This document shows, piece after piece, positions 44,028 through 56,268 of a DNA stretch of 64,000 nucleotides; positions within the stretch are counted from its first letter, which is position 1; every line of letters begins with the position of its first letter. The position numbers and the translations under genes are program-made. Source of the stretch: Cheiracanthium punctorium. Taxonomy: Eukaryota > Arthropoda > Arachnida > Araneae > Cheiracanthiidae. Under the pieces are notes generated by a model. The model saw only the letters and a list, made by a program, of their open reading frames with translations, did no database searches and had not been told where the DNA came from. The DNA lies in contig JAWZYV010019541.1 in NCBI GenBank assembly GCA_038373885.1, positions 1 to 64,000 of the forward strand, written 5' to 3'.

Positions 44028-46419
44028 CGAGTGGAGTCACTCCAGATTTTTTAAAAGTATTTTTCCAAGCATAAGTAAGTCTAAATGAAGTTGTAATTTT
44101 ATTTTCAGCCCATCTAAAAAAATCATGCATTGTAGGATTAAATTCGCACCAGAGAATATGTTTAACACGAAAACCCTCAACCTGAAAAATCTGAACGAAA
44201 TAATGCTGCAGTTCCGACATTACGGTATGTAATGTGTATGTTATCCTTTAGCCCAAAATTCTTTTAGCATTTAAAAAAAAAAAATGGCTCCCCTCCATTT
44301 TGCGTTAAACGTTTTTCACCGCATATTAAAAGCATACTATAATCCGCCTATTGGTCTGGCAATGTACCAGGAAAATGTACCTAATCCACGAGTGCGCTGT
44401 GTTTGTCTTCCTTGTTCCATAAAACTCTTCTTTGGAATTGAAATGTATATTACAATACGCACTTCATTTCTCTGTGGGAGAGCCCAGACAAGTGGCACGG
44501 ACAAAAACTATTTAAAGCCCCATGAAACCAACACTGTGCATCGTTGTCCACTATCGAGAACGGAAGTTGTTTTGGGGTCTAACTTATAGTCCCCCTGGCC
44601 CCTCGCCTTGGAAAAACGCAGGCGTGTGAAAATTTTAACTAAATAATCATCCCGAACGCTGTAAGACCACTAAATAGTAATGATAACAGGTAGCAGGTAC
44701 AGTTTTTAAGGGTGTATCTCTCTATTCTAAGAAAAAGAAAGGGCGCTGTCGTCGCCGCTGTCAAAAGCTTGTTCGCGCATCTTCTCCTAAACCATGGGTG
44801 TTTGAGTTTCGACTAAGGTGCCCACAGATTCGAAAAATTCCGAGGAACCTGCTAAGCTGACTTAAATTTCGAAAATCGAATTATTTTAGAAGATATTAGT
44901 AAAAAACTGAAAAAATAAACAGAATGGTTGCCAGATTTGGCATAAAATTATTCATTCCTTTGCAACAAAGCGTTTCCAAGTATCTAGAATCATGCGAAAT
45001 TTACGAACATGAGTTAGAATTATGCTCATTTTACGCCAAAATAAAAACTATATGAAATAAGTAACTCAAATGTGTTACACAAAGTTGACCATTTTCAAAT
45101 AGTAAGTTCGCTTAGACAACAGGACTTTAGAATGAGCGATGATTCGTTTTTCCAAAACAGAATAACTAATATCTTGAAAATGAAAAATAATTAAAATGCA
45201 GATTATTTTAAAGCCGGTTCGGTCCGGCTGGGTTATTGGCTACCAGTAGAAATATTAGGCGGCGTTCACTATGCCATTATAGCAGTTATAGTACACTTTG
45301 GATATTTGCTAGCGCGACGAGATGGTATAATTCGTGGTGCTAAGAACGGCAATCTGCAAATGATTATGTAAACGAAAATAGGGATAACGGTTTTCCGGTA
45401 ACCTTAAATGAACAGTCATTATAGGTTGTGAGCATGTGTCAATTGCCAAATAATGAAAAGTCGCCGTGGGTGGCAAGCTATCCTATCTGTTCCGTAGCTT
45501 TTATTAACTTTACATGTACGCAAGCCGCCAAATAATGAAAAATTGCAATGGGTGGCAAATTCGCAAGGTGTCCAATAGGTTTTACATTATTAAAAATACA
45601 GCTGAAACAGATGTTCTGATTTTATGACGTTTTAGCTCCTAATTAATATAAATTTTGAATGGCAACATTAAATATCATTGTGTTTCTGAGGAGTGCAAAT
45701 AATTTTTCCAGCGATTATAAGCGGAGTCCGCACTCCAGGTGGAGTATAGCTCAGGACCCATACAACACGGATTCCCATAACAAAATATTTTCCGTGGTTT
45801 GAGGGGGAGGGGGTCTACTGTAGTGTGAAGTTTAAATTTTTATGTACCCATGAACATGCAAGAACCAAGCAATGTGTAGCTCAGTAACATTCTATCTGAT
45901 CCAATATTCGGGTTTTGTCTGTTGAAATTATATATCTTCTTTACGAATAAGTCTTATTAGGGGCCGTATGCCTCATACGAAAAGTGAGCATAGCGAGTCT
46001 GGGGGGGCCTTCACCCCTATTGTTGAAAAAAAAAGAACTCTGATTTTAATCTTGGTACACAATTTGAAATAAAGTAATAGCACCATGGTCTCCCAAAAAT
46101 TCCAGAGGGTTCTTCATAAGCTGCTTTACACACCGCAATAAGCGAAAATGCTGTGACGTTTGTGAAATTTTCAGAAAAAATTCTTAAACAGGGATCCGAG
46201 CTGCAAGATTTTTCGAAGAGTGACACGCTTTGCAAAAATGTCCGATTTTTAAGAATGTTTTCTAAATGTTTTGAAACGGATACCGATGGAGCGTTTATTG
46301 CACTATGTAATACAGCTTGAAAAGAGACAGTTTCAAAATTTTGAAGTCCCTGGCATCATTAGTTTATTTGTAATTATGTACCAAAATCACATGATTGTTT
46401 CGAACACCACCGTTAACGT
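44028..46419. other. no gene seen
   Basis: Mixed-composition sequence. ORFs at 44005-44220 (minus, 71 aa) and 44284-44589 (plus, 101 aa) have no domain I recognise. Two phrases GCCAAATAATGAAAA(A/G)T (45447, 45529) repeat 82 bp apart. No support for a gene. Confidence 0.4.
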
Positions 46420-47578
46420 AGTTCATTTTAACCTGGAATCTAAATAAATAAAATTAGATTTTTGTCGGTACATTTCTTGGAATTCAAAAATTTTGCGATT
46501 TCTATCCATTTCAAGCACCTGGGAATCCGGTGCGACCCTAAAAAAAAAGTTTGCCTGTCTGTTGTTCTGTCGTTTTGTCCGAGATGCTTTTTTTTGTTCA
46601 AGCATCCCGTAAAAATGACTGAAGCGAATGATATGAAATTGGGTGTCATGATAGGTGGTCACTCAACTTAAAACATAGGCTTCCAATTAAAAAAAAATCT
46701 TGATTGGATTTTGAGATTTTGCGAAAATCGTTTCAAACTGCTTAAATTTGTGTTCAAGCATCACGTAATAACTGCAAAGGTGAAAAGATAGGTGGTCACT
46801 CACCTTAAACTATAAGTATCTAATTAAAAAAAAAAAAATCGATCCGATTTCGAGATTTTGCGAAAATCGTTTCAAAATGAGTGAATCTTTGTTCACGCAT
46901 TACGTAATAACGACTCAAGCGAACGATATGAAATTTGTTTACATGATAGAGGGTTGCTCAACATACACTATAGGTGTCCCATTTTTTAAACATTTTTATT
47001 AGATTTTGAGATTTTGTGAAAATTCTCCCAAAATACGTTTATATTTCTTCGAGCATCATGCAATATTGACTCATACGAATGATACGAAATTGGGTGATAG
47101 AATAGGTAGTTGCTAATCTTAATTTATAGGCGTCGAATTTTTAAAATAGTTTGATTATATTTTGAGATTGTGTGAAAATCATTTTAAAATGCTAAAATTT
47201 TGTTTCAGCATCCCGAAATAAAGACTGCAGGGAATGAAACGAAATTGGGTGACAGGATAGGTTGTCACTCAATTTAAATTCTAGGCTTCCAATTTAAAAA
47301 AAATATGGATTAGATTTTGAGATTTTGTGAAAATTATTTCAATATGTAAATATTCGTTCGCGCATCCCATAATGACGACTCAAGCAAATGAAATGATATT
47401 ACTTAGTGACTCTCTAACTTGTAATATTTTAACAATCCATAAAAATGATAACTTCGCTTTCTTTACTTTGGCAACATAGTACATCCATTCTGTGTACTCC
47501 TACAATGCTGACGAAAGTTCTTGCTTTTTGGAAATTGTCATTCAGTACTAACCCGTCAACGACGAGTACTTCAGCTAG
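46420..47578 (+). mobile_element. non-autonomous Helitron with 155-bp minisatellite
   Basis: Right end: ACCCGTCAACGACGAGT hairpin (7-bp arms around AAC, one mismatch), then ACTTCAGCTAG at 47568-47578 followed by host T. This is a textbook Helitron 3' end. The body is six tandem units of about 155 bp marked by GTTCAAGCAT(C/T).CGTAA-like phrases at 46596, 46752, 46891, 47047, 47202 and 47356. The 5' end was not fixed. Confidence 0.72.
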
Positions 47579-48118
47579 TAAAAAATATTCACAGAAGGAC
47601 ATCTGCTGTGTTCAAACACTGTTCTCTGTATCATAATAATTATATATGATATGTCTGTGCATGAATGATTGATATTGTGTTTATAAACACATCCATAAAT
47701 GTGTCAGAAACTGGAAACTCCATCCATCAAAAATAACTCGACGATGTTGAAACACACTTCATTTGTTTTCCAGTCTACACTAATATATGACTCACATCAT
47801 TCTACACCTCTATTAGTGATGATGACTGTTTACGGGACCAGGAATTCATTTAGATGTTCGTCCAAATATCACTTATTATGAATCACACGCACATTCCTAG
47901 AAGATCACTTCGAGTACATAGAGGCTTCCAATTGGATGGTGATTGGCGGTATTTCGTAGTGAATTTTGCCATTTCGTGGAAGCGATGTTTGGCTTCGGTG
48001 GAACACCGGTATCGCAGCCATCGATGATACTCACAAGAGTGTTTTAGGCAGAAGTTTCCATCACTCGTTGGGATATCTCATTTTGGACACAAAACTTCGA
48101 TGAGTTTGTTATATTTTT
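47579..48118. other. no gene seen
   Basis: AT-rich sequence between the Helitron and the second 173-bp-repeat element; short ORFs only. Confidence 0.45.
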
Positions 48119-49531
48119 ACTTTCCGAACATATACCCTGTAGGGAAAGTATTGTCATCCTGAAAAAAATTGACTTCAAGATTGGGGTGTATGGACACGTT
48201 TGGAGGTCTTCTGGAATTCATTTATGCAATTTTTTACGAGATGTATGTATGTTTGTGTGTGTGTGTGTGTATGTGAGTGAACACGATAGCTCTTCAATGG
48301 GGCATTCGATGGAGCTCCAATGGGGTCTATAGGTTATAAACTACCGTCGCAAGACCGGTATTGATTTGGGTGTGTATAGGACTTATAATTTTTCTACAGG
48401 GCTACGACCAAGATTTCTTTTACATTATGGCCTATGGGAGGAAATTCTTGAAAGTACTCTAGCGTTTAAACGGCGCATTCGATGGAGCTCCAATGGGGTC
48501 TATAAGCAGGGTTCATACACCTCCTGGAAATCCTTAAAAACTCCTGGATTTCGATTTAAAACATTAAGGGCCCTGGAAAACTCCTGGATTTTACTAATTT
48601 TTCTGTGGACTCCTAAAATTTTAGTATTGACTCCTGGAAATATTGTTTTAGTTTTCTTTCTAGAATTTAAAGGGCAAAAAAAAATTTCGTAAATACGCTC
48701 TGCCGAAATTTTTTTTTCGACTCGTGTTTCAAGTGTAATAATCCACCACTATGTTTATTGACATTCCTGCCACGGACTTGGAGACAAGGATTGTAATCAC
48801 TTCAGTGGGCTGTAATTTTAGCGCAAAAAGTTCCAATGATAGCGCGATTCGCTATAGACATTCGTCCCTGCTCTCCTTATATCCAATAATTTCGTTCCTG
48901 AACTAAGCCCGTTGGCATTCTCAAACTCTTTTATCGCTAACTGCTAGCTTTTATGTCACTGCGAAAGTATCTTGTGATTGGTGTATGAGTTGTATGCTCT
49001 TATCTCTTCTTTGGTACACGGGGTACATGTTTACAAAGCTCACCGTTTGCAGTGGTGTGTTGGAAATAATCTGTACACATGTAACAGTAGTAAAATTTTA
49101 AACCATCCTGAGATTTTCATCCTTTTCAATTTGCCTAAAGATGACGGGTTGAAAATGCGTTTTCAATGATGCTTGATTAGAAAAGGTATTTATGTATACT
49201 CCTAGAAAAATTATATTTTCTCCTGGAAAACTCCTTAAAAACTCCTGGAATTCATATTGCGAAAAAGTGTGGGAACCCTGTATAAGTTAAAAAACCACCA
49301 TCGCAAGACCGGTATTGATTGGGATGTGCATAGGACTGATAGTTTTTCTACAGGGATACGACCAAGACTTCTTTTACATTATAGCCTATGGGAGGAAATT
49401 CCCTAAAGTGCGCGTGCGTTTAAACGGCGCATTTGATGGAGCTTCAGTTTGGTATATAGGTTTGAATGATTCATCGATTCAAATTTATTTAAATGCTTAT
49501 TAACGATCTTAATCGTAAGTGTTTGGAAAGT
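48119..49531. mobile_element. DNA element built on 173-bp repeats, copy 2, interrupted
   Basis: Same inverted ends (ACTTTCCGAACA, TGTTTGGAAAGT), the same GT-rich tract (48245-48280) and repeat units as copy 1. Units are interrupted by a hAT insertion at 48507-49280; without it the copy is about 640 bp. It also shares the GTCGAGTGGAGTCACTCCAG flank with copy 1 at the right, so the repeat family may extend beyond the inverted end. Confidence 0.78.
48507..49280. mobile_element. hAT-type MITE, 774 bp, nested
   Basis: Ends CAGGGTTCATACACCTCC and GTGTGGGAACCCTG, with TATAAG on both sides (48501-48506, 49281-49286). Subterminal TCCTTAAAAACTCCTGGA and CTCCTGGAAAACTCC repeats occur at both ends. Confidence 0.8.
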
Positions 49532-50631
49532 CGAGTGGAGTCACTCCAGATTTATTCTTTAATATATTTTCTCTGTGTTCAAATTTTTATGAATGTATAT
49601 TTTGTAACTTTATCAAAACGATCAGAAGTTAATTTAAAACTTGTTATTTCTGCATATTGGATTAAAAATTATTTTTCATTAGCTAACAAACTAATAGTAG
49701 AATGTATTTTATAGAAAAATAAAGTGTTTCCTTTTAAACGGCAAAAGTGCACAAGATGAGAGCAGATTGAATTTCCATTCCTTCACGGCGTATGTAAATG
49801 GTATGTGCCCATTCTTTAAATGTCTGGAATTGCGGCATAATTACTACGTTTATAAATGATCAGAATTTGACAAATTCTGCGAAGTCTTTAAAGAACGACT
49901 TCTATTAGACGAATATAAGCCGGTTTTCTCTGTCCTCTTGGAGCAATTCGACAACGTATAACGTAAAATCAACCACTATGAGCTGAATTTTATAAACGGA
50001 TTCTGAGAATCTGTCTCCCTTTGCCGTCATAGCGATGAGTGTTCGACCAATATCGGGGATTTTCTCTTCCTGGCGGTCACCCTTTTCCATTCTTGCACCG
50101 TAGTTAAGCGAGATTGTTATCTCTCACGGTCACCCCTCGCAGGTGATACGTCGTCTAGAAGTTCAGTGCTCGACGGGCAAACAGGTGGACATATCCAAGG
50201 ATTTTTAACGTCGATGATTACGTCAAAACTACGTCGACGGCGACGTTAATTCGATGTATCGTGGCTGGCTGGGAAAGGTCTGAGCCCCTCTTGCAAAATA
50301 TTTTAATATTTTTTGGTTGTCCTTTTCTTTTATTTGTGTAATAAATCAGAGTTCTGTACATTCTTTTACATTCATTGTACAAATGATTTAGTAATTATTT
50401 ATATAAACTCTCAAACTAAAAATGAAAATAAATACTAAATGTCAGCTGAAATTCATTTAAAATACATTAATTACTTCAGTATATGAATTTAAAAATACCT
50501 TTTTGTTACAAATCAAGTGCTTGATTAATGACTGGAAATGCTTTTATTAGGAATAATATTACTTATATCACGAACACATGATTACTCATGATTACACATG
50601 AACACTATTTTGATGATTTATTAATTGTGTT
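49532..50631. other. no gene seen
   Basis: 50208-50249 has clustered ACGTC/GACGT motifs forming an inverted repeat (AACGTCG...CGACGTT). No coding signal in the minus ORF at 49905-50090. Confidence 0.4.
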
Positions 50632-50850
50632 GTGTTAAGGCAAAGCTTTGCAAGAGTTATCTGCTTAGAAGGGGTGTAATGAGCTGAGGACCTCTACGTG
50701 TATTTACGTTACATCTGGAGAAAACCGTCTAAAACTTCAAACCTTAGATCGACAGCTGCACGGCAGAGCAGAACCCTGGACCTTCACAATTCAGCCGTCT
50801 TACCATGTTGTATGTTAAGTGTTCTTTCCACTCGTCCATAGTGGGGCCTG
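50632..50850 (-). repeat. tRNA-derived SINE, copy 1
   Basis: Minus strand begins CCCCACTATGGACGAGTGGA, resembling the A box of class-II (Ser/Leu-like) tRNA genes, with a B-box-like GGTCCAGGGTTCTGC about 50 nt later. A tRNA-unrelated body (TCGATCTAAGGTTTGAAGTT and TCCAGATGTAACGTAAATAC) follows. The same order is seen at 55990-56219, so it is a repeat family and not a tRNA gene. Confidence 0.68.
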
Positions 50851-51628
50851 ATTTATTAATTTTTTATCAAATAATGTAATTTTGTAATTATTTAAGATAG
50901 GGAGACCATAAAGTTAACTGAGAAAAGAGAATTGTAAAACTATCTATCATTTTAACAAATGTAAGGGAAATTCTAATACATATGAGGATTTTGTTTTAAA
51001 ACTTTTCTTTGTGTGTGTCTACACTCAAATGTAGTATAATACATTACTTCTATTGTAAATTTTTAAATATAATCAATATTCTTAAAGGTATTTTTATGGA
51101 AATTTAGGATGAGTATATAAGCTTCTGGTGTTGCTGCTGTAATTTTTAGTAGTTTAAATTACATTAAAAGAATAATTTTCAGACTAATAGAATATTACTA
51201 ATGTTTTCTGTTCTTTTCTTCAGTTAGTAAATGTACTTAACCGTTATAATACTTGTTTCTCCCAATGGCATAACCCAAGTAAAGTAGTGCCCATGGCAGG
51301 CAACAAAATTGCACTTTTTTTTCTTAGTAAGAACGACACCGATCTCTTCATTTGTACATGACCATCTTTGTTCCATGGTTTGTGTTGTGGTCGTTGATTA
51401 AGCAAATGAAAAAGCTGTCACAAAGTTAGGTCACAGTAAGTAGTGTCCTATTGACTTTAACATGTTTGCTCCCATTGTTACAAGGAGGTGATGGTAGTGA
51501 TTCTCGCTTCTGTTCTCATCGTTGCTTCCAGACCTGGTTGTTTCGAGCAAGCATTTGCAGTGGGCTATATTGTAGGCATTCAAGTACCCATACGGGAAGC
51601 AACGATGGATACAGAAGAGAAAATAGCT
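50851..51628. other. no gene assigned; possible coding relic
   Basis: 51430-51628 is open on the minus strand and appears to continue across the hAT insertion into 52960-53050 (minus, WKDFYCWIDTIKEVFNKYDL). The two sides join through the 8-bp duplication, so an older relic was split, but I cannot name the family. Confidence 0.3.
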
Positions 51629-51636
51629 GTCGTCAC

Positions 51637-52951
51637 TAGGGCTGGGCCAAAAATCGATAAATACCAACATATCGGTTTTACTTCAACATCATATATCCGA
51701 TATTCCCATTTTCATTTGAGTGAAATCTCGAATTCGATAAAGTTCAAAAATACTGGTGGGCTATAAGAGAATCCCGAGATCGATACCAGCTTGTGATGCT
51801 TTTGCTACTCCTTTCTCTCCGTTGATGGCGATACCAGATCGTGGGAAAAACAGCTGCTTCACTATGGGAATTGCTGTTGTGTGTTTGTTATCGTAGAGAA
51901 TAGTTTTTTTTTCATCCCTTGGAGCTCTGCAGAAAGAAAGCAGAGAACGTTTATTTCGAAGGTGATGTAGCGTATAGTGTGTCGTTCTGCTCGCGGTAGA
52001 TATCTAGGTGCAATAGTAGTTATTATTTAATGATGATTTTGAGTGAAGGATATTATGATGCGCGAACGGCTATTTTAACAGACAATAGAGCTGCTGACAT
52101 TTGATTGGATCGATAATATCTGATAGAGCAAATGTTTTATTGGAAATAATAATTTAATCTTAGTGCGGTACTGTGTACATAAGCGGAAGCTGGTGCATGT
52201 AAAATCTGTCGTGGCTCCTAAGTCCCCCATGAGCGATACCTCCGGAGGTCTCTCATAGCTTAAAAGAAGATCATGGTCATCCAAGCTGCCAACTTTCGGC
52301 ATCAAATCTATATGTATGGTTTATTAGCCTAATTACCATAATTAATTAATGTATATCTCAGAAACTATCCATCGGAGCAAATTTTTATTGATTCTCGACC
52401 CCCCTAGATGCTACACCCCCATCGATACATAAAATTTCGAATGCTTTGACACCAAACTTAACCTTTTAATCTTACAAGCCCAGGGGGTCATAGGAAGCTT
52501 CCCTGTATTTTCAATTTGGACATTTTAAACGTTAGCCGCCTCTGGCGGCATCTCCAAAGCCTGGAAACCGTCCCAGAGACAATTTCTGCATGTTTACAGT
52601 CCTTTTAAGCCTCAATCATGGTTAATTAGTCTAATTACCATAATTAATTAATGTATTTCTCAGAAACTATCCATCAGAGCGTGTTTTTATTGATTCCTCC
52701 TTAGGAACCCCCATCGTTACATAAAATTTTGTATGCTTTGACACCAAACTTAACCTTTTAATCTAACAGGGCCAGGGGGTCATACGAAGTTTCCCAGTAT
52801 TTTCATTTCGGGCAGCAAGTGGTTTTATGGTTTGTTTATTTGATTGCTTACATTTCAAAAATACTAAAATTAAGTGTGAAAAATATCGATATATCGTGAT
52901 ATAAGATGGTATCGATATCGATATTTCAAATTCCAATATCGTCCAGTCCTA
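51637..52951. mobile_element. hAT-type element, 1315 bp
   Basis: Ends TAGGGCTGGGC and the complement of TAGGACTGGAC, with flanking GTCGTCAC (51629-51636) and GTTGTCAT (52952-52959), an 8-bp duplication with two C/T changes. Subterminal ATCGATA and CGATATTTC repeats near both ends. No transposase. It includes a direct repeat with a 301-bp period. Confidence 0.82.
52319..52800 (+). repeat. 301-bp-period direct repeat inside the hAT element
   Basis: GGTTTATTAG.CTAATTACCA at 52319 and GGTTAATTAGTCTAATTACC at 52620 start two similar copies of about 180-200 bp, each with CTCAGAAACTATCCATC and TTGACACCAAACTTAACCTT. Confidence 0.85.
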
Positions 52952-55009
52952 GTTGTCATGTCCTTGCAACGATAAGATCATACTTGTTAAATACTTCTTT
53001 TATTGTGTCAATCCAGCAATAGAAATCTTTCCAAGTGCCACACATGACACACGTCTTTTCCAGTGGCGGATTTAGGTCTTGAGCGGTCCGAGGCGCAGCT
53101 CAATTTTGAGGCCCCTCCTTAAAAAAAAAAAAAAAAAAAAAAAACTTTCACTAACCCTATACCTTTACATTATGCATTCTATATACACCTTTTTTTTTTA
53201 CAGAAATTAATGATTTACTTAATCACTTTGATTAATCAATATTAGATAACAACTGTCTGGTGGCTGTATTTAAAATATTGCAAATGTTCCTATTGAAGTA
53301 AAATTATTAGAACTATCTGATAATTCTTGGTTATAAAAAATACTTTATTTTAAATTTAGTATTTATTTGTATTTTTAATAATCTAGTAGTCTATGAATAA
53401 TAAAATAGTATTTGTAAATTATTATAATAAATATCACTGTTACTTGCTAATAATAGTAGGGGACATTTTAAACAGCAGTTGGACATTTTTGAACTTAGTT
53501 TGAATTAATTTCATTCTAAAGATTCGAGTCTAGTTTTTGGAATTTTCGGGAATGGACTAATTGATAAAGTACAAACAAGGACAAAGAAATCTGATTTTTT
53601 GATTCTGTATTCTCTGCAATTGTAAATTATGTCTGAAATATAAACGTTAATTTATGTTTAAAATAAAATTATTTTAAAATGTTTTTACTCCTTTGTCTAA
53701 TTTATGTCTACAAACGAGTATTAAAAATAGATTTTATATTTATAGATTAGTACATTAAAAAAAATCATTTACCTCATGAAACTTAATAATTTTAGTACTA
53801 CATTTCTATTTTCACAATTAACACTATTAAATAAACATCAGTACCTCTAAGTATAACCCAACAAATGCAATTTCATATTGGTTAATTTTCAGTGATACTT
53901 GATTATGTTGAATAACTTTTCGTGGACCTCTGGTTTAAGGCTTGTTTCAGTCATAAAAAATTTGTGTACTTAACAGGGACTTTTGAGGGTCAGAACTGGG
54001 GAAATTTGATCAGAAATATGACTTTGACATTCCAAAGTTAAGAAGAATTTTTTACTAGGATAAAATGAACCAAAAATTTAACATTCCTGCAAAATCATAG
54101 TTATAGATATTTAAATAAGTTAATAAATTTCCCGCATGAAACTGCAAAACTGCAAGCAGTTTAATAGTGAAAGTTAACTTTCTGCTTAGTCTAATTCACA
54201 ACAATTGGAACATGTTGTGCTTATTCAAAAACTAGCACTAAGTTTAGGACTATTAGTAATGGGTAATTAGGTATGAATTAAAAAATACATATAAATATAC
54301 ATATCAGTCTATATATTTTAAATAGAATGAAAAATCAAACTAGAGAATAAGAAAAAAATCATTATTTTAGGCAATTAAAATACAAAAAAATATTACTGAG
54401 TTAAAAATAAATTCCACTTTTTATTGAAAATGTATATGCTCTAAGCTTCTCCCCTACGTTTCTTACTAATGTTTAGCTTTTTCATCTGCGACTTTAAAAT
54501 AGATGCCATAACTATAATGTAGTTATCATAAATATATTTAGATAAAACAAAAACTTAGTTTAGACATCATTCACATTTTTTTTTCATTCTATTTAAATTG
54601 TAGAATGATATGCTTTTAATTAACTATGTATATGACATTCCAACTCAAAATTTGCTTATGAATTTTAACCCACTTTCTATCATCTGATCGAGCTGAAAAT
54701 TTGCATTCATATGAAATTCCGGTGACACAAAGTACTGCTCTTTTAAATTTTTCAATATTTTTTTTAAAATTATCAAATACTTCTTTTCCTAAAAATTGTG
54801 TTATCTCACACATATCAGCTCGTATCTGCTTAATTATTGGCCGGCATTTCCTTATCATTACATCCTCGAAAAGTTCTTTCGATTCTAAAAAAGATAAAAT
54901 CGGTTATCTCTAGCTTAAATTTTTAGTTTCTTGGTGATTTTTCGAAAGAACATAAATTATTCCTTTAAATTTCTTTTCAGCTGACATCCAAAAAACTGTA
55001 CATTCTAGG

Positions 55010-55184
55010 CAGTGGCATAGCTAGAAATTTTTCATGGGGGTGTGTTACAACTACTGCAACTCATATATATGTGTAAGCATGTGTGAAGTGTGATAAAGGA
55101 ATGAAGAATATCCATTTTGTATGGCAAAAAAATTCCTCATGGGGAAGTTGTGACCCCCTAACCCCCTCAGCGGCTACGCCACTG
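55010..55184. mobile_element. hAT-type MITE, 175 bp, nested
   Basis: Ends CAGTGGCATAGCTAG and the complement of CAGTGGCGTAGCCG. Flanks ATTCTAGG and ATTCTTGC share six of eight bases. Confidence 0.78.
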
Positions 55185-55989
55185 ATTCTTGCTATATTTG
55201 AAAATTTCACTGAATGCAGTGTCCTTTCCTAAATCATATGAAAAACGGTTGAAAAATATTTAATTTTGGACAAATTTGCTAATCAGAAACTGCAGAATCA
55301 AGCAGTTTAGGCTCTTCTCTTTTAAAATATGAGAAATATTATTATCAACCTATCCACTTTTTGGTCGTAGAGGGGGGGGGGGGGGCTCTAAAGCAGCTGC
55401 AACACCAGCGACTGCACCCAATCTGATTCATTCCGGACTCTCTGTGCTTGCATTTTATTTTTCTTTTTCAGGTGAAATCTAGGGAACAAATTAAAACAAC
55501 ACTATAAAAAAATCTAGGAACCTTCCTTGGAAATAGAGGATAGTTGAAGGGCCGTAGAATTCCAAGTAATGTTACATGAAAATACCAGGAACTTATGCTG
55601 AATAACTCAGGAAGGCTCCACTGAATTGTACATTGTTCAGTAAAGTTCTTAGTACTTTCATGGATCTTTAATTGAATTTTAGGGTGCCTCAGTTGTCAAT
55701 TACTTTCGAGGAACAATCCTGGACTTTTTTACAGTTCTGGTCATTTTTAAGTGAAATGTGTGTTTTTTAAGCAAATCGTGAGAGCACTATTCGGTTAAGC
55801 GACGAGTTAAAGGAGAAATGTAAAAATTTCAGAGATGGGAATGTTTACTTTCTGTATGGTATTTGTGAGTCTCTTTACCCATTATTTCCAAGGTACATTT
55901 CTCGATGATTTTTTACACTGAAATAAAGAAATAAAGCACCAATTACATAAATTGGAAGTATTAGTTATTAAAATATTATATAGTACTGC

Positions 55990-56219
55990 GTGTATTAAGG
56001 CAAACCTGCATGAGGGGTATCTGTCTAGGATGGGGGGTTGTCTGAGTCGAAGGACTTTCTGAGGAGTTCTAACGCGTATTCACGTTACATCTGGAGAAAA
56101 CCGATCAAAACTTCAAACCGTTAGATCGACAGCCGCGCGATGGCGTCCAAACACGGGACCTTCACACCTCGGACGTCTACCATTCTGAGAGCCTTATCCA
56201 CTCGGCCATGGTGGGACTA
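55990..56219 (-). repeat. tRNA-derived SINE, copy 2
   Basis: Minus strand begins CCCACCATGGCCGAGTGGAT with a clear TGGCCGAGTGG A box, and the same body as copy 1 (TTTGAAGTTTTGATCGGTTT, CCAGATGTAACGTGAATACG). Internal Pol III boxes would drive it. It lies inside the large hAT element at 53061. Confidence 0.72.
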
Positions 56220-56268
56220 CTTTCTTATATACTTTACTATCTTAAATACTTTACAAGTATTTAATTTG

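Noticed and set aside
56160..56219. Functional tRNA gene on the minus strand
   Set aside because: The A-box-like head recurs with the same non-tRNA body at 50632, and the acceptor and T arms do not form; it is a SINE.
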